Below are positions 46,569 through 55,400 of a stretch of DNA of 64,000 bases, piece after piece (position 1 is the first letter of the stretch; every line of letters begins with the position of its first letter). A program made the translations under genes and the position numbers. The notes under the pieces are model-generated. The model searched no databases and was not told where the DNA came from. It was given only the letters and a program-made list of their open reading frames with translations. The stretch is from Topomyia yanbarensis (Eukaryota; Arthropoda; Insecta; Diptera; Culicidae). Location: positions 29,985,997 through 30,049,996 of the forward strand of contig NC_080670.1 in NCBI RefSeq assembly GCF_030247195.1. Reading direction: 5' to 3'.

Positions 46569-49500
46569 CTAGTTTCGAATTAATATCTGATGGAACATCT
46601 CTTTGATGTCTGCGCAGATGGCCACCCTTCGCTCCCGAAAACCAAACAGAACCGTCGATAATGAACTCATCAAATCAGGTCCCTTTAGCAGCATCGCATT
46701 CAATGAAACGCCTTCTACTTTTGCCGCCGCGTCGCAAAATATTCTTATTTTCTCTGGCTTTTTGGGATTTAATACCACTCCCAAAGGCAAATACCACGTC
46801 CGTCGGGGGTCCGCCTCTTTCAATTCTTCAGCAGTGGCTTTTCGTATGTATCCCTTTTCTGAATACTCGCGCATCTGCCTTTTAACACTAGCGCCGATTG
46901 TAGGATCTTTTTCCATTCGTCTTTCTAAGCACTGCATGCGTCGAATCGCCATTGGGAGGCTGTCAGGAAACTCGAACGTGTCATATTTCCATAAAAGGCC
47001 GGTCTCGAAGCGGTTACCAATACGTTTGGTAGTTGCACGAAGAATTCGGCCCGCTCGCCGATTGTCGTCAGTATCAGGACATTCTGCTAGAGCAACACCC
47101 ATGTTGTCAATCGAAAAATACTCTTTTACCAGATCGTGAAGTGCGCCATCATCATTACACTGACAAATATGGAAGCTATATGTTGAGCTGGTTTGCTCAT
47201 TATTCTCGGCACCATATATCGTCCATCCTAAACGGGTCTTGGCTGCAATAGGGTCTGTCTGACTTCCTTCCCTAATTTTCAACATCACGCTCAGATGGGA
47301 ATTGTCATTCCCAATGAGTATCTGCGGTACAGCGTCCACATAGTCCTCGACGGGTAAGCCCTGCAAGTGCGGGTATCGCTCGGCTAGCTGATTGTATTTA
47401 ATCGACTGACGCGGAAGGTTCAGACTGCTCACGGTCCGTACATTGGAAAGCAGATATTTTTGCTCGACCTTGCTGCCGGTTATTTCCAATGAAACACGCT
47501 GCGAATATTTTTCCGACCTCGTCATGTTTGCTGTCCATTGTAGGCAAAGTGGGTCTCGTTCCCCGTCTAATCCCAACTGCTTCGCGATTACATCATCCAC
47601 CAAAGTCATCGAGGATCCGTCATCCAGAAAGGCGAAGGTTTCAACCGAGCGATTATTCCCATACAGGGTGACTGGCACAATCCGGAATAAGGTCGAGATT
47701 TTAGAATGGTGATGATTGGTGACGGCTTCCGACGTCACAGCTTTCTGGCTAGCACAATGCTTACTTGAATATGTATGTAGGAGGGAATGGTGTTTCAGTT
47801 GGCAGCCACCAATGTCGCATAACTTTTTTATTTTACACGGGCGTCTACCATGGGCCCCCAAGCAGATCCGACACAAGCTATTTTCCTTAACTGCTTTCCA
47901 GCGGCTCTCCAAGGCCATCTTGGCAAAACGAGGACAATTCTTTACCCTGTGATCGACCTGCTTGCAGACAAAGCATTCCGGGGGTGTAGCTCGGCTTTGC
48001 TCGGTGTCCAGGTATCGTTCATCAACAGCAGCATTCGAAACCACGTCCGAGACATGCGCGCCACAAAAACTTTTCTCTTTACCTCTTTCCTGTTTTCCCA
48101 CTCGCTGTTGCTTTGTGTCAATGTGAAGTGTTACTTGAGAAGCTGCTGAAACCAATGTTGTCATGTACTGAGAAAATGTTTGCAGATTTACCGCATCATA
48201 ACGCTGTTTGTGTAGTGCCCAGTCAAGTTTCAGATTTCCCGGTAGTTTTTCGACTAACTCAAACAGCAAGGTAGGGTTATTCAGATGAGCCATCTGTCCG
48301 CCAGCCTCCAGGTGATCGCAAAGAGTTTGCACTGTCATTCCGAATCCTATTAATGTTTCGAGTTTATCAGACCTCGGTACTGAGACCTCGCGCACTTTTT
48401 GCAGTAATGTGTGTATTAATAGCTCCGGTCGTCCATACAGCGTCTGCAGTGTAGCGATAACGTGAGGTACGGATGCGGGCAGCAAAAGCCGGCTGCGCAC
48501 CGAGTCCAAAGCGGAACCCTTTAAGCAACGTTGCAACCTGATCAAATTTTCTGCATCTGTATACCCGCAGGCTTGACTGCTTGTATGGTACGAGCTTATA
48601 AAGAGGGGCCAATCTTCGGGGTTCCCGGTGAAGATCGGCAGTTCTCGTGGCATTACCTGCCTGGCTGCCAGTTGTTGTGGTGTTGGTCCCAATCCATACG
48701 GCGGGATAGAGAGTACACAGCTTGACTCCTGTGAGGGCGACTCAGGCATATGTTGTCCTATTGGTACTGTAGGTGGATGTGGCATAGGAGTTGTACCCTC
48801 GGGATTTCGATCAAGGTGTCTATGAAGCATCCCATATACTCCCGCGCGAGAATCATATTCCCGACCGAGTGTCGATCTCAGATTGGCTGGCTGCCTGATT
48901 ATCCCAGTTGATTGATTATTAAGTTGAGGTTCAGGGTGAACTGGCGGTATGCTTGGCGCAAAAGGAGTAATGTTACTAATTGTTGCACGCCGGTCAATCT
49001 TCATAGCGGGATTAGGACAGTTAACGCCACCAAGGCTAGGCACTTCATTTCTTGGTTGATCTTGCCAATTTGTCGCTGTGACTGATCCCGTGAGTTTCGC
49101 AGTTACCGGTTTTTGCATCGTCGAACTAGCGATCCCTTGCTGTAGTGGTATCTGGTGTCGCCATTGGTTCACCTTGCTGAACATACTTTGATGAGAACAT
49201 ATGCTTGACCTATCATCATCGGCCTCTTCCAATTCCGCTTCCATTATACGAAATCTCTCATCGTGAAATTCCTGGTCAAGCTGCAGTTGCTTCATTTCGA
49301 ATTCTGCCTTCTTCTGCGACTTTTGCTGTTCGTGACTGCGATCCTGTTCTCGACGTTCTAGCTCTAATTGTCTATCCAACAGAGCTTTCTGTGCCTCGAG
49401 TTTCTGAAGATGCAGTCGAGCTTTTGCCTTAACGCTGTGAGTGGTAGATAATCTTGAAGAACTGCCAGCTTGGGAGTTCTTGCCACTTCCCGCGGCATTT

Positions 49501-49739
49501 GGGTTTGGCGAATCTACATCAGTATTCTCGGTATCTTCTATAACGGGTGGTAATGCCGGAGGAAGGGTTGAACACTTAGGGCAAACGAAATCCCTTTCAC
49601 TGACACTGTCACCGACCCCCACACACGCATAATGCCACCACATCTGACAACGATCGCACTGGACCATTTCATCATTGTCCGCCGAGTTGCATGCAGGGCA
49701 GTTTGTTGTCGGGGCCTTCCGACCATGCTTGGATGGCAT
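46569..49739 (-). CDS. BEL/Pao Gag, protease and RT N-terminal part
   Basis: A 1056-codon open frame ending at an in-frame TAG. Visible domains: a PHD-like zinc finger (C14, C17, C28, C31, H36, C39, C53, C56); a charged coiled coil (about 103-170); a Pao-type gag domain (about 365-540); a CCHC knuckle (C589, C592, H597, C602) followed by a second Cys/His cluster (C623-C646); an aspartic protease with DDGSS (706-710); and the reverse transcriptase start, ending just after motif A (ADIKEMFHQI). The stop falls where relatives continue into the rest of the polymerase, and reading resumes in the same frame beyond it. A point mutation is the simplest explanation; programmed readthrough is unproven. 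The start Met is supported by the position of the finger but lies inside a perfect inverted duplication. Confidence 0.92.
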   Translation of the reverse strand: MPSKHGRKAPTTNCPACNSADNDEMVQCDRCQMWWHYACVGVGDSVSERDFVCPKCSTLPPALPPVIEDTENTDVDSPNPNAAGSGKNSQAGSSSRLSTTHSVKAKARLHLQKLEAQKALLDRQLELERREQDRSHEQQKSQKKAEFEMKQLQLDQEFHDERFRIMEAELEEADDDRSSICSHQSMFSKVNQWRHQIPLQQGIASSTMQKPVTAKLTGSVTATNWQDQPRNEVPSLGGVNCPNPAMKIDRRATISNITPFAPSIPPVHPEPQLNNQSTGIIRQPANLRSTLGREYDSRAGVYGMLHRHLDRNPEGTTPMPHPPTVPIGQHMPESPSQESSCVLSIPPYGLGPTPQQLAARQVMPRELPIFTGNPEDWPLFISSYHTSSQACGYTDAENLIRLQRCLKGSALDSVRSRLLLPASVPHVIATLQTLYGRPELLIHTLLQKVREVSVPRSDKLETLIGFGMTVQTLCDHLEAGGQMAHLNNPTLLFELVEKLPGNLKLDWALHKQRYDAVNLQTFSQYMTTLVSAASQVTLHIDTKQQRVGKQERGKEKSFCGAHVSDVVSNAAVDERYLDTEQSRATPPECFVCKQVDHRVKNCPRFAKMALESRWKAVKENSLCRICLGAHGRRPCKIKKLCDIGGCQLKHHSLLHTYSSKHCASQKAVTSEAVTNHHHSKISTLFRIVPVTLYGNNRSVETFAFLDDGSSMTLVDDVIAKQLGLDGERDPLCLQWTANMTRSEKYSQRVSLEITGSKVEQKYLLSNVRTVSSLNLPRQSIKYNQLAERYPHLQGLPVEDYVDAVPQILIGNDNSHLSVMLKIREGSQTDPIAAKTRLGWTIYGAENNEQTSSTYSFHICQCNDDGALHDLVKEYFSIDNMGVALAECPDTDDNRRAGRILRATTKRIGNRFETGLLWKYDTFEFPDSLPMAIRRMQCLERRMEKDPTIGASVKRQMREYSEKGYIRKATAEELKEADPRRTWYLPLGVVLNPKKPEKIRIFCDAAAKVEGVSLNAMLLKGPDLMSSLSTVLFGFRERRVAICADIKEMFHQILIRN

Positions 49740-49783
49740 CCTTTAATCTTTTAGATTAAAGGATGCCATCCAAGCATGGTCGG
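49719..49783. repeat. Perfect 31-bp inverted duplication at BEL start
   Basis: Arms 49719-49749 and 49753-49783 are exact reverse complements separated by TTT. The left arm includes the start codon and the codons for MPSKHGR of the BEL gag. The duplicated arm stops abruptly where the coding sequence would continue, so this looks like a template-switch or foldback repair scar that removed the natural 5' region. Confidence 0.95.
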
Positions 49784-49829
49784 CTCTCAGTGACAAGTGC
49801 ATTCTAAGTTTTAAGAACGGCTTCAAGAG

Positions 49830-50900
49830 TGCCATATAACCTCAATTGTTACCAGGGCGTTCAACAGTGTCGGACCTAGGATAGAATCCCGAGTACCGCC
49901 AGCTGTAATTGTCATTCTTGTCTCTGCCTTGTGTCGTAGATTAGTGTTCGGTTCTGAAAGTAGCTCTTGAACACCCTGCCGAGGAACTCGGGGTAGCAGT
50001 TAGTACTGATGAAAACATTCTTCGCATATAAGGTGACCTCCGCGCAATAGTGATTTCCACGTCGGTCTTGCAGTGTTGCTTAGGCAGCTTCCACTATTCC
50101 ATTCGGATGGCATCCACTGTAGACCTGCAACTTACCGTGTACTTGGTAAGCCTGTCCAGGATTACTTCAGTCACTGAGAACTGACATACAAGTAAAGTTT
50201 TAAACTTGCGTAAGAAATAAAACTGTCGCTTTGAAATGACAACAGCATGTAGGAACTTGCCACTGGCCGGCGCCTTCGATCGGCCAGCAATCGCTATACG
50301 GCACTTGTTTGCAAACTTGGATACAATGGTGACTCACGCATGCAAACCTGTATGCGATGGTGATTATCAACGTATTTTCTTTTCAATGTTTACACAGGTT
50401 TTTCGAGAAACTTTGTTCTAGCTTATATGTCTGTTCTCTGTGCTTTAATGGACCGTATTCAACAGACATACAGACCTCTATGCAGAATAATTTCCAGGAA
50501 CTCTTGCCGGCTTTGGCAGCAACATCAGCTTCTGTTACCTCCAGTTATCAGAACGAACATATCCAGCTTGTCCTGTATCGCTGTTTCCAGAACCAGGTTT
50601 GGGATTCAGTTGGGTCCTGAGACCTTCTTCACTTTCATGGCTTTTGCCCTCTCAAACAGCTCTTCGTTCGGGCTACTTCTTCATAATCATTCTTCTCGCT
50701 ATATAATGGACAGAACGTTGGTTCATGCTGCAAGGAACGCCCTTGATCATCATCTTCTACGGGCACCTTTCAGGTGATACAGCTGGGTCTGTCATCTTCG
50801 CTATGGTTACTCTGTAGACCTAGCACGAAGGGTTCGCGTTGGTTTCGTGGCAAAGTTGCTCAAGGTAGGTTTTTTGTCAATAATTCACTTTTTTTTTGTT
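49830..50900 (-). pseudogene. Jockey-like non-LTR element, 5' RT part
   Basis: Down the minus strand: AKAMKVKKVSGPN and IPNLVLETAI (about 50560-50645), STVDAIR (50104-50124), then LKSYF-like and VLTATPSS-like fragments in shifting frames, and SILGPTLLNAL (49850-49905). These are the N-terminal, finger and palm blocks of Jockey/LOA-type reverse transcriptase. Many stops and frameshifts make it non-functional. Its palm continues at 43310 and below, on the far side of the BEL element. Confidence 0.7.
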
Positions 50901-50904
50901 TTTG

Positions 50905-51410
50905 AAGTGAGTGCCAATACCTTATTTAAGACTTTTGGTTGGTATCCAACGGGAAAACAGGTCTAAATGGTGCGCTAAACGAAAGTAATTATGTGAAAAC
51001 AATCACCCCAGAACCAAGATTCGAATCTGCAACCCTTGAGTCTCACACTTCCCGGCACTTCAAAAAAAAAAAAAAAAGAATATTTAATTCGAACGGCGAG
51101 TTTGATCCCGTCTAGTGGGGAAATTAAACAGATCACATGTGTTGGGTGACAGCTGAGCTGTTGTGAGTGATCTCTCTGTAGAGCCAGGTTATCACTGTCA
51201 TCAATGCGATAATCATGTGTTCTTCCAGGGACGTCATCATAGTCCAGGGATACCAAAAGGGTCTACGCATTGGGCTGGAGTCTCAAGGTTTGCAGATTGG
51301 AATCCTGCCATTGGGGGGATTGTTTTCACATAATTACTTTCATTTAACTCACTATTCCGATCTGTTTTCCTCGTAGGGTACCACCAAAAAGCCTTAAATT
51401 AGGTTGTTTG
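50905..51410. mobile_element. Inverted dimer of tRNA-related SINE
   Basis: The left half (50905-51058) carries the SINE 3' part and tRNA-like core on the minus strand (GCAGATTCGAATC as the B box). The right half (about 51100-51410) carries leader, core (AAAAGGGTCTACGC, TTTGCAGATTGGAATCC) and the same 3' part on the plus strand, ending GTACCACCAAAAAGCC. The outer ends are reverse complements (GTGCCAATACCTTATTTAAG against CCTTAAATTAGG). An A15 run sits between the halves (51061-51077). This is a foldback of two SINE copies. Confidence 0.65.
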
Positions 51411-51424
51411 CATTGTTTGCTTCG

Positions 51425-51840
51425 CTGAGAGTGGTTCTTGCAGCAATGCACCTCAACTTTTGTTTCTGTCTTTCGGTGGCATTATGAGCTCTCCGACTTC
51501 ATCTTCAGGCTCAAAAACAACTTCCATGTAGATCGGCAGTCGTCGTATTCCACCAGTATGTCTGGTCCTGGGGTTTTCTTCACTTTCGTGGCTTTCGCCA
51601 TTTTAATCAGCTCTTCGTTGGTTATTTGAACTTTTTCTTCCTTACAATCCTCCTTACTGTACGGTTGCAGCGGCCAGAACATTGATTCATGCTGCGGGAA
51701 AACTCTTCGACGATGACCTTAATCTTTTCTGGATACTTTTCATATGATATAGCCATTTATCTTCGCCATGGCAACTCTGTAGTCGTCTCCCCATGCATTC
51801 ACGTTGGATTTGTGACATGTTTCTAGAAAGCATGATTTCT
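51425..51840 (-). pseudogene. Second Jockey-like RT fragment
   Basis: The minus frame contains ITNEELIKMAKATKVKKTPG then PD, matching the ELxxxAxxxKxxKxPGPD block of non-LTR reverse transcriptase. The upstream DNA (about 51660-51840) aligns with 50695-50870, so this is a second diverged copy of the same RT segment, not a continuation. It decays after the GPD block. Confidence 0.6.
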
Positions 51841-51859
51841 AGTTTAGCTTCAATACTTT

Positions 51860-52330
51860 GATGAGAACAATTTAAAATCTAACTCCTAAAAATTAAAAAA
51901 AAAACGATTATTCGATAAAATGATCCCACTATAACAAGCTTCTAAGATCAATCAAAGGATTCAAAGATCTGGGCATTTGAGTGTTCAAAATCCAAAGTTG
52001 AATAGATTAAAAATTCGAAGATACGGAGATTGAAACATTCTTCAAAGCCTTTGAGTCTACTTCTAAACTTCAAAGATACCAGGGACAAATGACCACAGAG
52101 TTGAAGTCCTCTCAAATGAAATTATCCTATCCTATCAAAGATACAAAAATGAAAAATGGTGAAAAATTACGTAGATTCGAAGATTCCAATATAAAGATCC
52201 GAAAATTCAAAGATAGAATGATTCAAAGGAACTTCCTTGTGTTTTAATTACAATCAAAGTTCCATTAAGTCGAATGAAATGATGAAGTTTGAAGAAGATC
52301 CAATAATACCAAGCTTAAAAGCTTAGCTTA
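51860..52330. repeat. Degenerate AAGATTCA octamer array, part 1
   Basis: Parses by hand into 8-bp units such as AAAATTCG, AAGATACG and GAGATTGA near 52010. It continues beyond the CR1-like element at 53740. Confidence 0.7.
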
Positions 52331-53733
52331 TCTTAGGTAGACTGCCCGTAATTTCACTTCCGGATTGACCGAATGAGTGAAAATGCACAATGAACCAAAA
52401 AATGGTACCTGGGAGGAGCGAATCATTCGCACTGTGCATGTTTCACTGATCCAACATTTTCATGAAATGATCAATCACAACGCCAGTCGCGTCCAATGCT
52501 GTTCCACACTCGCTGTTAATTGAGACCGAGACTACCTCTGCATCTCTACGAGAAAGAAATTGTGTTAGTAGGAAAGGAAAAAGACAGAAGAAATTATCCA
52601 GGGTAGTAAACAAACTCGGTTTTATTTGTGAAGGGAATATGAAATAATTTTGAGCGGCCCAACATGAATATATCAAGTACCGAAAACTTTACATTGTATG
52701 ACGGATACATTAACAATTCCATGAGTGCGTCGTATGTTCCCCTTTCCTGTCATACGACCCACAAATCTTCCGTAATGCAGTTCCTGCCCGAGACAAAACT
52801 GAGTCCAACCCCAACCGCAGCCAAAATGTATGAACTGATCGTGGTTGAGGCCAGAACTTGACGGATCGGTAAGGGATAGGAGTTCTGTAGCAGAGGGGCA
52901 GTTCTGAAGAGTATCAAGCTGAACTAGTTGACAACGGTTCTCTTAGCAAGAAAACCGGAAAGGATCACGCCAGCTGTCTAAGAGCGAACCGCGTTGTATA
53001 CCTTCATTTCGATCGCAGCCATTCATGTAGAGCGAATTCCAAAACGCCGAGCAATACTCCAGAGATGACCAAACTGAGGAACGGGCCAAACGTTTCAAGC
53101 AGTATGTATCGTATGGTCGAATCTAATACCACTTAAAGATCCCTCACGGAATTGAATTAGATTGAAGTAAATTGTTTCCTTTTTCCTAGAGAAAGTTGCT
53201 GCTGAACATTTTGCGAGATTCGGAAGCATTCGATTATCGCTACACCTAATGCTGAAGATATTGTTGAATTGTTGCTGCAGGAACTGTGTGTCTTCCAAAC
53301 TCCAAACACAGTTGAAGATTTTGAGGTCATCTGCGTATAACAACCGTGGTGCACTCGATCTATAGTTCACATCGTTGAAGTAAAGGTAAAAGATAAAAGG
53401 TCCAAGATGACTTCCTTGCGGGATGCCAGATGTGGCTGCAAATATTTCGGAGCATTCGTTTCCTTTGTTAACACTCAGCCTACGGCCGATGAGATACGAC
53501 CGAAGCCAACGAAGGAGTGAACCGTGGAATCCCAGTTTGACTAATTTGGTAGATCGGTGAAAAACATCCTCGAACCCTTCAGGGACGAAAGAAGCGAACG
53601 ACAATAGATTCGTCATAGTCGATTGGCTGGGTATGGATCCAGGTTGATCTTCTAAGATATATTGCTTACAGTGACAAACACCGGTTCCGTCACAACTAAC
53701 TCGAATTGAAATGTCCAAAGCTTCGAAGCTCAA
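52331..53733 (-). pseudogene. CR1-like non-LTR reverse transcriptase relic
   Basis: The 212-codon minus frame (53095-53733) holds STMTNLLSFASFVPEGF, KLGFHGSLLRWLRSYL, ATSGIPQGSHLGPFIFY and the catalytic LLYADDLKIF, the order seen in CR1/Q/T1-type reverse transcriptases. The segment with the first catalytic Asp (expected between SFVPEGF and KLGFHG) is missing, so an internal deletion removed part of the palm. Further 3' homology (SSLEYCSAFWNSLY and LDTLQNCPSATELL, with stops) continues to about 52870. The element interrupts the octamer array. Endonuclease and ORF1 are absent. It is non-functional. Confidence 0.8.
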
Positions 53734-53739
53734 AAAATC

Positions 53740-55400
53740 TGATAAGTCATAAAATCAAAAGTGAAAACATGGGAAGATCCTAATATTCAAAGATACAATG
53801 ATTCCGAAATAACAAACTTCAAATATCAATCAAAGGATTCAAAAATCTGTATATTGGAAGGTTCAATGATTCAAAAATTCGAAGACTCGAAGAAAAATAA
53901 TAATCGTCAGAGGTTTTAAGTCCAAAGCTTCAAAATCTAAAACTTCGAAGACCCAACAATCCAAAGAACAATAATACCAAATAACATCCTTTGAACATCC
54001 AAAAAGTCCATGGAGGAGATTCAAAGATTTAAAGATGAAAATACCAAACGTAAATTCCTAAACTTTAAAGATACAAAGGATCCAAGGGGAAAATACACAG
54101 ATTCGAAGATCTCAATACACTAATAAAATCGTTAGATCGGTACATTCAAAGATAAAATAATCCAAAACTTGTATTTTAATTACGCTCAAAATCCATTAAA
54201 TCGAATGATCGGGCGATTCCAAGACTCAACGATGTAGAGATCCAATTTTTTTTTCACGATGACCATGCGTTTCGTAAAACCGCACAACACGCTCGCGGAG
54301 TGCTTGCTGCTTGGACGCAATCTTCGATTGAAATGACAGCACCCGAGCAAAAAAAACATTCCACCCATTTCTAGGGAGTCCAGAGAGCAATTCTCTTGGA
54401 GAGAAAAAAAATTCACGCTATTACAGAAAGGTATTGAAATCATTTTCATTTTCTATTGAACACTTGTTAGCCAAGTATCAAACGATGCAAAAACTTAAGA
54501 ATCGGAAGATTCCAAAATCGAAAAATCTCGAAGACAAAGTTTTCGAAAAATGGCAAACTTCGCCCTTCATCCATACAAAATCAGAAGACTCCTAACATGC
54601 AAATATACCAAGCCTCAAAGGTACAAAAGGGAAAAGATTCAACAATGATTCAAAGATACGAATATACAAAGATGAAAATATTCAGTGATTCGAAGGTACG
54701 GAGACCGAAAGATCTAAAAATTCAAAATCAAGGCCAAATATCAGGAACAAAATTAAAAATTCCAGCATGCAAAACTTCGATCTCTACTACTCTAACTTCA
54801 AAGATTCGAACATCAAGACACTCAATGATCCGAAAGATTCAAAGATACAGCGATCTTATATCCGAGAAATCCAAGGATTTGTGGATTCAGAAATCTAAAA
54901 ATGCAAAATTACAAACCTTCAAAGATACAAAAATGAGAAGATTCAACGACTAGAAGACCGCAGATCTAAAGATTCAAGGTCCAAATTATCAGAGCCTAAA
55001 ATCTAAAAATCGAAAAGGTACGAACCTTCAACGATATACTGACACGGGTGACCAATTTCATTCCTGGGATTTTTCATGCCAAAACTCGATGCTAGATTAT
55101 TTACCATTACTATGCGAATTCTTAAAAGTAATTAGACGTGCATGTTACCTGTTCGTCATGATATCGTTATGTATCTCAGAACTACGCATGGTCCTCTTTG
55201 ACTTAATGTACGTCAAATTATACAAGAATGTATAAGATTCAAAAACAAATCTAAGATCTGGAGATTATGAGATGCGAAGATCTAACGATACCAAAAGCAA
55301 CCGCTACAAAGACGCGCAGATTCAGGTATTAAAAAAAATCAACAATGCGCAAATTCAAAAATCCGGCGATTCAAAAAACGTTTACTAACTTATATTTCTA
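53740..55400. repeat. Degenerate AAGATTCA octamer array, part 2
   Basis: Octamers such as AAGATACG, AATATACA, AAGATGAA and AATATTCA run in register for example at 54640-54740. The array is broken by a short unassigned segment (about 54230-54450) and by about 55060-55230. The frame 54597-54953 is a Lys/Ile/Ser-rich by-product. Confidence 0.75.

Larger units (their letters stand above)
43310..49850 (-). mobile_element. BEL/Pao LTR retrotransposon, nested and 5'-damaged
   Basis: Full-length coding part (gag, protease, reverse transcriptase, RNase H, integrase) on the minus strand, inserted into a Jockey-like element. The flanking RT motifs SILGPTLLNAL (49850-49905) and YDGVV (43287-43302) adjoin in intact relatives. 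About 300 bp lie between the stop codon and the 3' flank; they could hold a short 3' LTR, with an AATAAA near 43430 on the minus strand. Only about 100 bp lie upstream of the start codon and I see no match to the 3' side, so the 5' LTR seems lost. No clear target-site duplication was resolved. Confidence 0.75.

Noticed and set aside
43614..49739. Endogenous copy of an infectious retrovirus
   Set aside because: Domain order and sequence fit BEL/Pao; no envelope-like frame follows integrase.
54186..54449. Possible transposase fragment between octamer array segments
   Set aside because: Short frame without motifs I could match to any family.
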